The position numbers were made by a program, and so were the translations under genes. The notes under the pieces are model-generated. The model was not told where the DNA came from, did not search any database, and was given only the letters and a program-made list of their open reading frames with translations. A stretch of DNA of 58,604 nucleotides, taken from positions 1-58,604 of IMG/VR virus record IMGVR_UViG_3300047557_000735; one strand, 5' to 3'. The DNA comes from a virus. Positions 39,857 to 49,267 of the stretch are shown in pieces (positions within the stretch are counted from its first letter, which is position 1; every line of letters begins with the position of its first letter).

Positions 39857-41331
39857 TGGATCTGAGTGAACTGATATCGCAGTTACCTATGGCTGAGCAG
39901 GAGAAGCTGCTGGAGCAGGTATCGCAATATCGGGATGCGGTGAAGCGGGAGAAGGCGCAGAAGTCTTTTATGGCTTTTGTCCATGAGATGTGGCCGGGCT
40001 TTATACATGGGCGGCACCATGCCCTGATGGCTAAGAAGTTCGAGGAGATCGCTGAGGGGAAGTTAAAGCGGTTGATTATTAATATGCCGCCGCGTCATAC
40101 GAAATCGGAGTTTGCGTCCAACATGTTACCGGCGTGGTTCTTGGGGAAGTACCCGGACAAGAAGGTTATCCAGACATCTAACACGGCGGATCTGGCGGTG
40201 GGTTTTGGTCGTAAGGTCAGGAATCTGGTGGATTCGGAGCAGTATGCAAAAATTTTTCCAAATGTGGCGTTGCGGGCTGACTCCAAAGCTGCCGGTCGTT
40301 GGGCTACTAATCACAACGGTGATTACTTTGCTATCGGTGTTGGCGGTACTGTTACTGGTAAGGGTGCGGATCTACTGATCATTGATGACCCACATTCCGA
40401 ACAGGAAGCGCGGCTGGCGCAGGGTGATCCTACTGTCTTTGATAATGTGTATGAGTGGTACACCTCGGGTCCACGGCAGCGACTTCAGCCGGGCGGGGCG
40501 ATCATTATTGTGATGACGCGGTGGTCGGACAAGGATCTGACAGGCCGGGTACTGAAGTCTGACAATACAGATTGGGAGTTGATAGAGCTACCGGCGATCA
40601 TGCCGTCCGGGAATCCGCTCTGGCCTGAGTTCTGGAGCTTGACGGAACTAGAGGCGTTGAAGGAAGAACTGCCACCTTATAAGTGGAACGCCCAGTATCA
40701 GCAGAAACCGACGGGTGAAGAGGGGGCGATAGTAAAACGGGACTGGTGGAAACGGTGGGAGGGCAGCAGACCGCCCCGGTGTGAGTACGTCATCCAGTCT
40801 TGGGATACGGCCTTTACCAAAAGCCAGCGGGCTGACTATTCTGCCTGTACGACTTGGGGAGTTTTCTACAAGGATGAGGACGAGAATGATGTGAATATCA
40901 TCCTGCTGGACGCCTTTAAGGAGAAGATGGAGTTCCCGGAGTTAAAGCAAAAGGCCAAAGAGATGTATGACGAGTGGGAGCCGGACTCCTGCATTATTGA
41001 AGCGAAGGCCGCGGGTGCGCCGTTGATCCACGAATTACGGCGGATGGGGGTGTACGTTCAGGACTACACGCCAAGCCGGGGGAATGACAAGTTTGTGCGT
41101 CTGAATTCGGTTACAGATTTGTTTAGTTCGGGTAAAGTGTGGGCACCTGAGACGCGCTGGGCGGACGAAGTTATCGAGGAAATGGCTAGGTTTCCCAATG
41201 CTGAGCACGATGACTTGGTTGACTCCAGCGTACAAGCCTTGATGAGGTTTAGGCAAGGCGGGTTTTTGCGTTTGGATTCGGACGAAGAAGATGAGCCTAT
41301 GGGCTTTCGCCGCAAACGCTCTTATTACTAA
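39856..41331 (+). CDS. terL: Terminase large subunit
   Basis: 491 aa from ATG 39856 (TAATG overlap). The ATPase domain has a Walker A-like PPRHTKSE (residues 78-85), adenine-binding QTSN near 113, and Walker B LLIIDDPHSE with D177-D178. The nuclease domain has SWDTAFT (metal-binding D), CIIEAKAAG (E) and HDDLVDSSV (D), the RNase H-like triad. It packages DNA through the portal, powered by ATP, and cuts concatemers. Followed nine bases later by the portal gene. Confidence 0.95.
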   Translation: MDLSELISQLPMAEQEKLLEQVSQYRDAVKREKAQKSFMAFVHEMWPGFIHGRHHALMAKKFEEIAEGKLKRLIINMPPRHTKSEFASNMLPAWFLGKYPDKKVIQTSNTADLAVGFGRKVRNLVDSEQYAKIFPNVALRADSKAAGRWATNHNGDYFAIGVGGTVTGKGADLLIIDDPHSEQEARLAQGDPTVFDNVYEWYTSGPRQRLQPGGAIIIVMTRWSDKDLTGRVLKSDNTDWELIELPAIMPSGNPLWPEFWSLTELEALKEELPPYKWNAQYQQKPTGEEGAIVKRDWWKRWEGSRPPRCEYVIQSWDTAFTKSQRADYSACTTWGVFYKDEDENDVNIILLDAFKEKMEFPELKQKAKEMYDEWEPDSCIIEAKAAGAPLIHELRRMGVYVQDYTPSRGNDKFVRLNSVTDLFSSGKVWAPETRWADEVIEEMARFPNAEHDDLVDSSVQALMRFRQGGFLRLDSDEEDEPMGFRRKRSYY

Positions 41332-41339
41332 GGACAATC

Positions 41340-43802
41340 ATGGCGACAAATATTGATAAAGCACTCTATCAGGCACCTATCGGTCTGGACGCAATGACGG
41401 AAGAGCCAGAATTTGAGATTGAGATCGAAGATCCGGAGTCGGTGAGAATAGGAATGCCCGGCCTTGAGATTGAAATCGAGCCGGACGAAGAATCTGAAGA
41501 CGATTTTGCGGCAAATCTGGCTGAGTATATTAGTGAAGACACGCTAGAAGAGTTGGCAAATGAGTTGGTTGACGCGTATGAGGACGACAACAACTCAAGA
41601 AAAGACTGGATGCAGACTTATGTCGATGGCCTAGAGCTTCTCGGCATGAAGATAGAGGAGAGATCAGAGCCATGGGAAGGCGCATGCGGCGTTTACCACC
41701 CCATCATGGCAGAAACTCTGGTGAAGTTTCAGTCAGAAACGATCATGGAAACGTTTCCTGCATCGGGCCCAGTGAAAACACAGATCATTGGCAAGGAAAC
41801 TCCCAAAATTCGTGACGCTGCACTGCGAGTTAAGGACGATATGAACTATCGCCTTACTGTAAAGAACACAGAATACCGCCCAGAACACGAAAGAATGCTG
41901 TGGGGCTTGGGTCTTGCTGGCAATGCGTTCAAGAAAGTCTACTTTGACCCATCATTAGGTCGCGAAACTGCGATTTTTGTCCCAGCCGAGGACGTAGTTG
42001 TCCCTTACGGCGCAAGCAATCTCAAAACTTCCCCGCGTGTTACGCACATCATGCGTAAAACAGAGAACGAATACAGGAAACTGGTCGTTGCTGGGTTCTA
42101 TCGTGACGTAGATTTACCAGAACCACAAAATACGCTGGACGATGTAGAGAAAAAGATTGCGGAAAAGATGGGATTCCGCGCTACATCTGATGATCGATAC
42201 AAATTCCTCGAGATACAGGTGGATCTGGACCTCGAAGGCTACGAAGATAAGGACGATGACGGTGAAAAAACTGGAATCGCCATTCCTTATATTGTGACTA
42301 TCGACAAAGAGTCACGCAAAGTGCTGGCAATCCGTCGTAACTGGAGGCCAGATGACAAAGCCAAATTGAAGCGCCAACACTTCGTACACTATGGATACAT
42401 TCCGGGATTTGGTTTCTACTATTTTGGCCTCATTCATCTTCTTGGGGCGTTTGCTAAGTCTGGTACTTCTATTATTCGCCAGCTTGTTGATGCTGGCACC
42501 CTTAGCAATCTGCCGGGTGGTCTTAAGTCTAAGGGCATGCGCACCAAAGGAGACGACACACCGATTGCACCGGGTGAATGGAGAGACGTTGACGTTGCGT
42601 CGGGCACGATACGCGACAACATCCTGCCACTCCCGTACAAAGAACCAAGTCAGGTCCTGTTCCAACTGATGAATCAGATTGTGGAAGAAGGCAGACGCTT
42701 TGCTTCCGCAGCAGATTTAAAAGTTAGTGACATGTCTTCACAGTCCCCGGTTGGGACTACATTGGCAATTCTTGAGAGGCAGTTAAAAGTGATGAGCGCA
42801 GTACAGGCTCGCATTCACTTTGCCATGAAAGAAGAATTCCGCTTGCTCAAAGAGATCATCAAAGACTATGCACCTAGTGATTATGACTATGTGCCAGTTG
42901 ATGGTACGCCGCAAGCAAAGAGTTCGGATTACGACATGGTGGACATCATCCCTGTGTCTGATCCCAACGCGGCAACGATGTCGCAGAAGGTAGTTCAGTA
43001 TCAAGCTGTCATGCAGATGGCGTCACAAAACCCGCAAATCTATGATCAGGTAGAACTGAATCGCCAGATGTTAGAAGTACTCGGCATTAAGAATATTGGA
43101 AAACTTATTCCTACTGCCGAAGACCAAAAGCCCAAAGATCCTGTGTCCGAAAACATGGCGATCTTGAACAACAAGCCTGTTAAAGCATTCGTGTATCAAG
43201 ACCACGAAGCGCACATTCAGGTCCACATTTCTGCCGCACAAGATCCGAAGATTCAAAAAATCATCGGTCAAAATCCGCAAGCAGGTGTGATGATGGCAGC
43301 GCTGCAAGCACACATTGCAGAGCACGTTGCGTTTGAATATCGCAAACAGATTGAAGAGCAGCTTGGTATTCCTCTGCCTAAGATGGATGAGGATATGTCT
43401 GAGGATGTTGAGATTGAGATCTCACGCATGATGGCTGCTGCTGCTGGAAAACTGTTGCAAAAGGATCAAGCTGAAGCTGCGCAACAACAAGCACAGCAAG
43501 CGGCACAAGATCCTATCGTTCAAATGCAACAGCAAGAGCTTGCTATCAAAGCTGGTGAGCTTGAGGTCAAGAAGCAAAAACTTCAGATTGACGCTGCGAC
43601 AAAAGCAGATCAACTGGAGATTGAGAAGGAACGCATCGCTGCACAGAAGGAAATTGCAGGCATGCAAGTTGGAGCAAAAGCTGCCAAAGATCGACAAGAG
43701 TTCGAAGGCAAAATGGAGTTGGAGGGCATCAAGGTTGGCTCACAAATAGCCAAAGAACGTGCCATCACAGCTAGAGAGAAACCACCGACAAGAGGTGAAT
43801 GA
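41340..43802 (+). CDS. Portal protein, P22-type
   Basis: 820 aa. The acidic N-terminus (EFEIEIEDPE) is followed by YVDGLELLGMKIEERSEPWEGACGVYHPIMAE over about 95-125, LWGLGLAGNAFKKVYFDP, VVPYGASNL and YYFGLIHLLG: the conserved core of long podovirus portals. Residues about 500-640 include the crown region. Residues 690-810 form a Gln/Lys/Glu-rich coiled coil, which may form the helical barrel seen in P22 gp1. It forms the dodecameric DNA channel and nucleates capsid assembly. Confidence 0.88.
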   Translation: MATNIDKALYQAPIGLDAMTEEPEFEIEIEDPESVRIGMPGLEIEIEPDEESEDDFAANLAEYISEDTLEELANELVDAYEDDNNSRKDWMQTYVDGLELLGMKIEERSEPWEGACGVYHPIMAETLVKFQSETIMETFPASGPVKTQIIGKETPKIRDAALRVKDDMNYRLTVKNTEYRPEHERMLWGLGLAGNAFKKVYFDPSLGRETAIFVPAEDVVVPYGASNLKTSPRVTHIMRKTENEYRKLVVAGFYRDVDLPEPQNTLDDVEKKIAEKMGFRATSDDRYKFLEIQVDLDLEGYEDKDDDGEKTGIAIPYIVTIDKESRKVLAIRRNWRPDDKAKLKRQHFVHYGYIPGFGFYYFGLIHLLGAFAKSGTSIIRQLVDAGTLSNLPGGLKSKGMRTKGDDTPIAPGEWRDVDVASGTIRDNILPLPYKEPSQVLFQLMNQIVEEGRRFASAADLKVSDMSSQSPVGTTLAILERQLKVMSAVQARIHFAMKEEFRLLKEIIKDYAPSDYDYVPVDGTPQAKSSDYDMVDIIPVSDPNAATMSQKVVQYQAVMQMASQNPQIYDQVELNRQMLEVLGIKNIGKLIPTAEDQKPKDPVSENMAILNNKPVKAFVYQDHEAHIQVHISAAQDPKIQKIIGQNPQAGVMMAALQAHIAEHVAFEYRKQIEEQLGIPLPKMDEDMSEDVEIEISRMMAAAAGKLLQKDQAEAAQQQAQQAAQDPIVQMQQQELAIKAGELEVKKQKLQIDAATKADQLEIEKERIAAQKEIAGMQVGAKAAKDRQEFEGKMELEGIKVGSQIAKERAITAREKPPTRGE

Positions 43803-43993
43803 TGGACAAAACGCTTGAGGTTGTTCTTGAGCAATTGCGTGAAAAACGTCAGCAGTTAGTCGAGGCGGTAGCCACCAACTCCTGTCGAGACTTTGCTGAG
43901 TATCAAAAACTTTGCGGGGAGATTAGGGGTCTATCCCTTGCAGAGGGTTTTATTTTAGACCTCAAAAAACTTATGGAGCAATCTGATGACTGA
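43802..43993 (+). CDS. Hypothetical helical virion-region protein, 63 aa
   Basis: TGATG overlap with the portal gene (a second ATG one codon earlier at 43799 is possible). Two helices: LEVVLEQLREKRQQLVEAV and FAEYQKLCGEIRGLSLAEGF. This pattern (small helical-hairpin protein after the portal) is common in podoviruses of this kind. Function unknown. Confidence 0.65.
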   Translation: MDKTLEVVLEQLREKRQQLVEAVATNSCRDFAEYQKLCGEIRGLSLAEGFILDLKKLMEQSDD

Positions 43994-44387
43994 TATCGCC
44001 ATCGCCACAGAAAGCGGTGAAGTATCTACTCTGCCTCAATCAGCAGAGGAGAAAGCGAAGCAACTTCCAGAACCTGTTGGATACCACATCCTTGTGGCTC
44101 TACCAGAGGCGGAAGACAAATACGAAAGCGGCATTTTCAAAGCGGACGAAACGCGGAGATTTGAAGAAGTGCTGGCTACAGTATTTTTTGTAGTGAAGAT
44201 GGGACCTGATTGCTACAAGGATGAGAAAAGGTTCCCAACAGGGCCGTGGTGCAAAGAGGGTGATTTTATTCTCGCTCGCCCAAATTCTGGCACACGGTTG
44301 AAGATCCACGGACGCGAATTCCGTTTGATCAATGACGACACGGTTGAAGCGGTGGTCCAAGACCCACGCGGAATTAGCCGTGCATAA
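43986..44387 (+). CDS. GroES-like co-chaperonin
   Basis: 133 aa. After a 25-residue leader, residues 28-125 follow the Cpn10 fold: PVGYHILVALPEAEDKYESG (mobile-loop side), ATVFFVVKMGPDCYKD, GDFILARPNSGTRLKIHG and FRLINDDTVEAVV. Phage GroES-like proteins (such as T4 gp31) replace host GroES on GroEL to fold the capsid protein. Placement between portal and scaffold genes fits that role. Confidence 0.78.
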   Translation: MTDIAIATESGEVSTLPQSAEEKAKQLPEPVGYHILVALPEAEDKYESGIFKADETRRFEEVLATVFFVVKMGPDCYKDEKRFPTGPWCKEGDFILARPNSGTRLKIHGREFRLINDDTVEAVVQDPRGISRA

Positions 44388-44398
44388 AGGAGAAACAA

Positions 44399-45367
44399 AT
44401 GGTTAAAAAGATGGATGAAGTTGAATTTCAATTTCCTGATGAGCAGAAGGAAACGGAGTCCAAGGCTAAGCCTGTGGATGATGATATTGAGTTTGAGATT
44501 GAGGACGATACCCCGCCGGAAGATAGAGGCCGCACCCCTCTGCCAAAGGACTTGGTTGAAGATCTAGAAAAAGACGACTTGGAAGAATATTCCGAGAACG
44601 TAAAGGTCAAGCTCAAGCAGATGAAGAAGGTCTGGCACGATGAGCGCCGGGAGAAAGATCAAGCCTTGCGTGAGCGCCAAGCGGCAGAAGAGTTGGCGCA
44701 GCGAATTTACGCTGAGAACCAGAAGCTTAGATCTAGGATCACAGAGGGAGAAATATCCTTCTTGCATACCTACAAGAATGCAGCAGAGTTAGAACTTAAG
44801 TCGGCAGAGAAGGCATACAAAGACGCCTATGACATGGGCGATTCTGATGCCATTATTACTGCGCAGAAACAACTAAACGCAGCACAGTTTAAGTTGCAAA
44901 AAGCGCAAGAATATGTTCCTGCTTTACAACAGCAAGAAGATGATGTAAAAGTCGCATCAGAAAATCAAGTGCCTCGTCCTGACCAACGGGCTGTTGCGTG
45001 GCAAGAGCGCAATACATGGTTCGGTAAGGATGAGGAAATGACCAGCCTTGCACTTGGTTTGCATCAAAAGCTGGTTAATCAGTATGGGTCTAGCTACCCC
45101 AGTACTGATGAGTATTGGGCGAAAGTCGATGAGACTATGCGCCGCCGGTTCCCCGATTATTTCGAGGACCGAAGGCAGGACGAAACGCAGCCGACAAGAC
45201 AGCAGCGTACAGAAAAACCTTCTACGGTCGTGGCACCAGCGACCCGAAGCACAGCCTCCAAAAAGATTGTGCTGAAGCAGTCGGAACTGAACATTGCCAA
45301 GCGCCTCGGGTTAACACCTGAGCAATATGTCCGTGAGAAGATGAAAATGGAGGCCCAAAATGGCTGA
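44399..45367 (+). CDS. Capsid scaffolding protein (putative)
   Basis: 322 aa. Strongly acidic N-terminus (DDDIEFEIEDDTPPED), a central long coiled coil (residues about 75-195: HDERREKDQALRERQAAEEL, KSAEKAYKDAYD), and a basic C-terminal end (ASKKIVLKQSELNIAKRLG) suited to binding coat protein. Position between portal and major capsid genes is the classic scaffold slot. AGGAGAAAC ribosome site. Identity inferred from composition and place. Confidence 0.68.
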   Translation: MVKKMDEVEFQFPDEQKETESKAKPVDDDIEFEIEDDTPPEDRGRTPLPKDLVEDLEKDDLEEYSENVKVKLKQMKKVWHDERREKDQALRERQAAEELAQRIYAENQKLRSRITEGEISFLHTYKNAAELELKSAEKAYKDAYDMGDSDAIITAQKQLNAAQFKLQKAQEYVPALQQQEDDVKVASENQVPRPDQRAVAWQERNTWFGKDEEMTSLALGLHQKLVNQYGSSYPSTDEYWAKVDETMRRRFPDYFEDRRQDETQPTRQQRTEKPSTVVAPATRSTASKKIVLKQSELNIAKRLGLTPEQYVREKMKMEAQNG

Positions 45368-45806
45368 AAACAGAGCACCCCGTAATACAGAAACGCGTGA
45401 CGAGTCGGCGCGTCCTAAGCAGTGGACACCGCCAGAGCTTCTCCCTGAACCAGATAAGCAACCCGGCTTCGCGTACAGATGGATTCGCATTTCAACCTTG
45501 AACAATTCTGATCCGCGTAATCTTTCCGCAAAGCTGCGTGAGGGATGGGAGCCAGTCAAGATTGAGGAGCAGCCAAAATTCCAACTGCTAGTCGATCCGA
45601 CAAGTCGATTCAAAGACAATGTCGAGGTTGGCGGACTGTTACTTTGTAAGACCCCGAAGGAACTTGTTGATCAGCGTAATTCTTATTACCAGAATCAAGC
45701 AGAGGGCCAGATGGAGTCTGTCGATAACAGTTTGATGCGCCAAAACGATCCGCGTATGCCGCTGTTCAATGAACGAAAGTCTACAACGTCGTTTGGGAAA
45801 GGTTAA
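45360..45806 (+). CDS. Conserved virion-region hypothetical protein, 148 aa
   Basis: Overlaps the scaffold gene by 8 bases, with GGAGG upstream. Sequence YRWIRISTLNNSDPRNLSAK, then REGWEPVKIEEQPKF and VGGLLLCKTPKELVDQRNSY, is a conserved small protein always next to capsid genes in related phages, as far as I recall. Mixed alpha/beta, disordered termini. Possibly a capsid assembly or cementing factor. Confidence 0.6.
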   Translation: MAENRAPRNTETRDESARPKQWTPPELLPEPDKQPGFAYRWIRISTLNNSDPRNLSAKLREGWEPVKIEEQPKFQLLVDPTSRFKDNVEVGGLLLCKTPKELVDQRNSYYQNQAEGQMESVDNSLMRQNDPRMPLFNERKSTTSFGKG

Positions 45807-45828
45807 TTTTTAATTACTGGAGCTTAAT

Positions 45829-46527
45829 ATGGCTTATCCGACTGTATCAGCCCCCTACGGGCTAAAACCGATCAATCTGATCGGCGGTCAGGTGTTTGCG
45901 GGTCAAACCCGTGAACTCCCGATTGCAAGCGCCTACGCTACCGTTATTAATAACGGCGACGTAGTTAAGTTCAACACTACTGACGGCACCATCGAGAAAG
46001 AGACTGGCACCGCTACCATTAGTGCTAATGGTATTGTTGGCGTGTTTCTTGGTTGCAGCTATACCAACCCCTCGACAGGTCAGAAGCTGTTTGCCAACTC
46101 GTATCCGGGTGGCGTTACTGCTGACGACATTCTGGCTTATGTAGCAGATGATCCAGATCAACTGTTCAAGGTTGCTGTGACTGGCGGTTCAACTTCGACC
46201 ACCATCACCCCTATTGCTGGCACTATTCTTGGCAGCAACTTGGGTATTTCTCAGCCCGCCGCGAATACCACAATCTCTGGCAATTCCAACATCGGCGCAT
46301 ACAATGCGGCAGATAGCACTGTTGCTACGCTCCCGTTGCGTGTCGTTGGTTTGGTAGAAGAGACTACCAATTCGAGCGGCAATTACAGCGAAGTGATTGT
46401 TAAGTGGAATGCGGCTCATATCGTATCTTCCACGACTGCATCCGGAAGTCCGCTGGTCTATGTAACTACTAGTACCGTGACAGGTGGTCATTGCTACCTG
46501 AATCCGAACGGTCAGTTCAACGTATAA
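45829..46527 (+). CDS. Head decoration/cement protein (putative)
   Basis: 232 aa, all-beta, Thr/Ser/Gly-rich. The start YPTVSAPYGLKPINLIGGQVF is typical of phage head proteins encoded directly upstream of the major capsid gene. It has no charged coiled coil or membrane segment. Likely binds the capsid surface as trimers. It precedes the capsid gene by twelve bases and should be made in large amounts. Confidence 0.65.
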   Translation: MAYPTVSAPYGLKPINLIGGQVFAGQTRELPIASAYATVINNGDVVKFNTTDGTIEKETGTATISANGIVGVFLGCSYTNPSTGQKLFANSYPGGVTADDILAYVADDPDQLFKVAVTGGSTSTTITPIAGTILGSNLGISQPAANTTISGNSNIGAYNAADSTVATLPLRVVGLVEETTNSSGNYSEVIVKWNAAHIVSSTTASGSPLVYVTTSTVTGGHCYLNPNGQFNV

Positions 46528-46539
46528 GGGAGTTAAACC

Positions 46540-47454
46540 ATGGCTATTTCACGCGCACAACTACTGAAAGAGCTGCTCCCCGGCCTGAACGCCCTGTTCG
46601 GTATGGAGTATGCTCGTTACGGCGAAGAACACAAGGAAATCTACGAAACCGAGACTTCCGAGCGTTCCTTTGAAGAAGAAACCAAACTCTCTGGCTTTAG
46701 TGCCGCACCGGTTAAGAACGAAGGTTCTGCAATCGCGTACGACAACGGTCAGGAAGCTTGGACTGCCCGCTATAACCACGAAACCATCGCTTTGGGTTTC
46801 TCGCTGACCGAAGAGGCCATCGAAGACAACCTGTACGACAGCCTGTCTGCTCGTTACACCAAGGCTCTGGCTCGTGCTATGGCTTACACCAAGCAAGTCA
46901 AAGCAGCAAACGTCCTGAACAACGGCTTCACCAACTCCGCTCAGTATTACGGCGGCGACAACGTGCCTCTGTTCTCGGCTTCGCACCCACTCGTTTCTGG
47001 CGGCACTAACTCGAATATCCCTTCGACACCTGCTGACCTGAACGAAACCTCGCTGGAAAACGCTGTGATTCAGATCGCTGCGTGGACTGACGAACGTGGC
47101 CTGCTGATCGCTGCTCGTCCTAAGAAGCTGATCGTTCCTCCTGCTCTCCAGTTCGTTGCGACTCGTCTGCTGGAAACCGAACTCCGTGTCGGTACCAATG
47201 ACAACGATGTCAACGCGATCAAGAACAACGGTTCGATCCCAGAGGGCTATACGATCAACCACTTCCTGACCGACACGAACGCATGGTTCCTAACCACTGA
47301 CGTTCCTAACGGCATGAAGCACTTTGTTCGTACTCCTTTGCAGAACTCGATGGACGGCGACTTCGATACTGGTAACGTTCGTTACAAGGCTCGTGAGCGT
47401 TATTCCTTCGGCTGGTCAGACCCATTGGGTATGTACGGTTCGCAAGGCGCGTAA
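46540..47454 (+). CDS. Major capsid protein, Mu gpT-like (HK97 fold)
   Basis: 304 aa. SRAQLLKELLPGLNALFGMEY starts it; residues about 40-60 (ETETSERSFEEETKLSGFSA) fit the E-loop/N-arm area. IALGFSLTEEAIEDNLYD and VPLFSASHPLVSGG are signatures of the gpT-like major head family. Codon use is biased to C-ending codons compared with neighbours, consistent with very high expression. A strong terminator follows at once. Confidence 0.88.
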   Translation: MAISRAQLLKELLPGLNALFGMEYARYGEEHKEIYETETSERSFEEETKLSGFSAAPVKNEGSAIAYDNGQEAWTARYNHETIALGFSLTEEAIEDNLYDSLSARYTKALARAMAYTKQVKAANVLNNGFTNSAQYYGGDNVPLFSASHPLVSGGTNSNIPSTPADLNETSLENAVIQIAAWTDERGLLIAARPKKLIVPPALQFVATRLLETELRVGTNDNDVNAIKNNGSIPEGYTINHFLTDTNAWFLTTDVPNGMKHFVRTPLQNSMDGDFDTGNVRYKARERYSFGWSDPLGMYGSQGA

Positions 47455-47456
47455 TA

Positions 47457-47486
47457 GAAAAGGGGGCTTTACTGGCCCCCTTTTTT
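47457..47486 (+). terminator. Strong terminator after the major capsid gene
   Basis: AAAAGGGGGC, loop TTTACT, GGCCCCC, then TTTTTT. The stem is perfect and extended by A-T pairs. It would reduce transcription of downstream genes relative to capsid. Confidence 0.9.
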
Positions 47487-47596
47487 CGTATATAAAGTAC
47501 TGAATTTCCGGGGGATTTCCCGGCGCTTACGAACAGGCCCCCCGCCTGACGACATGCAGATCGTTTGCGCTTAACTCGCATGTGAGGACAACTCAA

Positions 47597-48079
47597 ATGG
47601 CACTTTCTACCACCCAAAGTATTTGGCGTTCGGGCGGCGGCGATCAGACTCGCACCGCTTACTGTGGCTCCGGCCTGATGGCTGCTACGTTTTATATTGC
47701 TGACGTAGCTGCTGCAAGCTCTACAAACGTCGTAGTTTCTTCCGCCTCTGGCGCACCCGCGCTGATTCTCCCTGCTGGCGCTCGAATCATGTCGATCACT
47801 TTTACTGGTGACGCTGCGACTGGTCAGACTGATATGGGCTTTACCCTTTACACCACTGGCACCAATACTGGCGCAGGTTTGCTGGATAATGCAAGCAACG
47901 TGGTTGGCACAATTACCCCCGGCGCGTCTGGCTCTGGCACAAGCTTGGGTCTTGTTATGTCGGCAACCGAGTTGGTGTACATCACGGCTCGCGTAGGCGG
48001 CAGCGCAGGTACTGGCAACATGTCTGGTGTGATCCAATACTTCGTAGCCGATCCGCTAGAAGGTCAACAGAACGTCTAA
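47597..48079 (+). CDS. Virion-region beta-rich protein, 160 aa
   Basis: ATG 47597 with GAGGA upstream; an in-frame GTG at 47582 is less likely. The product is Thr/Ser/Gly-rich and all-beta (ASSTNVVVSSASGAPALILP, VVGTITPGASGSG), like a head fibre or decoration protein. First gene after the capsid terminator. No specific family recognised. Confidence 0.6.
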   Translation: MALSTTQSIWRSGGGDQTRTAYCGSGLMAATFYIADVAAASSTNVVVSSASGAPALILPAGARIMSITFTGDAATGQTDMGFTLYTTGTNTGAGLLDNASNVVGTITPGASGSGTSLGLVMSATELVYITARVGGSAGTGNMSGVIQYFVADPLEGQQNV

Positions 48080-48094
48080 TAAGGAGGCATCACC

Positions 48095-48379
48095 ATGATG
48101 CAAACAGACGTTAAATCGGCGGCATGTCCGGCAGGTGCAAACACCACTGCATTTGACGGACGGACACGCGTACGAGGTATTGCTATTAGCCACGGCGCAA
48201 CCCCCGGTTCTATTACGATCAAAGACGGTGGTTCTGGCGGCGCTACGATGTTTTCGTACACAACACCAGCAGTTGCGGAAGGCATCTACATGCTATTCCC
48301 CGGCGAAGGCATATTGTGCGCTACGGACGTGTACGTTACGACTCCATCAGGAGCGACTGCGACGGTGTTCTATGGCTAA
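48095..48379 (+). CDS. Virion-region small beta-rich protein, 94 aa
   Basis: AAGGAGG precedes ATG 48095. Beta-rich with GRTRVRGIAISHGATPGSITI and GIYMLFPGEGILCATDVYVT; related small proteins are found in tailed phages and may cap or decorate the particle. Its stop overlaps the next gene. Confidence 0.6.
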   Translation: MMQTDVKSAACPAGANTTAFDGRTRVRGIAISHGATPGSITIKDGGSGGATMFSYTTPAVAEGIYMLFPGEGILCATDVYVTTPSGATATVFYG

Positions 48380-48626
48380 GACTCCGGCATGGCAGCGTAA
48401 GGAAGGCAAGAATCCCAAGGGAGGATTGAATGCTAAAGGGCGTGCTTCGTATAACGCTGCCAATCCGGGGAAGCCGGGGCTTAAAGCTCCTCAACCTGAA
48501 GGTGGGTCGCGTAGAGATTCTTTTTGTGCTCGTATGAAAGGCATGAAGAAGAAGCTTACGTCTGCCAAAACCGCGAACGATCCAAACAGTCGCATTAATA
48601 AATCTTTGAGAGCTTGGAAGTGTTAA
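48372..48626 (+). CDS. Conserved basic phage protein (DUF6321-like), 84 aa
   Basis: ATG 48372 lies inside the end of the previous gene in another frame. AKTPAWQRKEGKNPKGGLN then ARMKGMKKKLTSAKTANDPN and INKSLRAWKC is a highly conserved basic protein of environmental phages; I believe it is the DUF6321 family. Probably a virion-associated DNA-binding or assembly factor. Function not known. Confidence 0.7.
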   Translation: MAKTPAWQRKEGKNPKGGLNAKGRASYNAANPGKPGLKAPQPEGGSRRDSFCARMKGMKKKLTSAKTANDPNSRINKSLRAWKC

Positions 48627-48628
48627 GC

Positions 48629-48868
48629 ATGGAAATGACTTATGTGTGGACCGGCGGATTAACGCTGTTTACCGGTCTTTTTGCTTACATAGCGCATGAG
48701 AAGTTCTCTGAACTGGCGCGGATTACGATCTTGTTGAACAAGACTCGTGAGGAGATAGCTCGTGATAACGTCACTAAAGCTGAAGTTGAGCGTATTACTG
48801 ACCACATCGATCAACGCTTTAACAGACTTGAGGCGAAGATTGATCAACTCATTGGGCAAAAAGGATAA
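48629..48868 (+). CDS. Membrane protein with coiled coil, holin candidate, 79 aa
   Basis: The start chosen is ATG 48629. Residues 5-22 (VWTGGLTLFTGLFAYIAH) form one transmembrane helix. Residues 25-75 form a charged coiled coil (ARITILLNKTREEIARDN, EVERITDHIDQRFNRLEAKI). This shape resembles some small phage holin/antiholin or virion membrane proteins. There is no adjacent endolysin, so the holin idea is weak. Confidence 0.55.
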   Translation: MEMTYVWTGGLTLFTGLFAYIAHEKFSELARITILLNKTREEIARDNVTKAEVERITDHIDQRFNRLEAKIDQLIGQKG

Positions 48869-48871
48869 GTA

Positions 48872-49267
48872 ATGCCGACCGTGTCCAAAAAGCAGGAAAA
48901 GTTTATGCAGGCGGTTGCCCACAACCCTGCGTTCGCTAAAAAGGCCGGAGTGCCGCAATCTGTGGGAAAAGAGTTTACTAAATCAGGAGGCGGTATGGCA
49001 GAGTCAAAGAAAATGATGGGTAAGGAAATTGCGTTCATGAAGAAAAAGGGCGCACCCAAGTCCATGGTCAAACACGAGATGGCTGAAGCAGGTATGAAAA
49101 AAGGTGGCATGGCTAAATACGCCAAAGGCGGCATGACTGCATCAAAGATGGGCGCTGTTAAGACTGCCGCTCCTAGCCGTGATGGCGTTGCTGTTAAAGG
49201 CAAAACCAAAGGCAAGATGATTACCATGGCTGGCGGCAAAGGCATGAAAAAAGGCGGGTACTGCTGA
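48872..49267 (+). CDS. Small basic KGG-motif protein, 131 aa
   Basis: The start PTVSKKQEKFMQAVAHNP, then AFAKKAGVPQSVGKEF, is a conserved phage segment. The rest is Lys/Met/Gly-rich with repeated motifs (MKKGGMAKYAKGGMTASK, SRDGVAVKGKTKGKM, MKKGGYC). Such basic low-complexity tails suggest nucleic-acid or particle-interior binding. It belongs to a family of neighbouring late proteins with KGG motifs. Confidence 0.65.
   Translation: MPTVSKKQEKFMQAVAHNPAFAKKAGVPQSVGKEFTKSGGGMAESKKMMGKEIAFMKKKGAPKSMVKHEMAEAGMKKGGMAKYAKGGMTASKMGAVKTAAPSRDGVAVKGKTKGKMITMAGGKGMKKGGYC

Noticed and set aside
46561-47262. 233-codon antisense frame under the major capsid gene
   Set aside because: The capsid gene has strong codon bias and family motifs; the antisense frame exists because of that bias.
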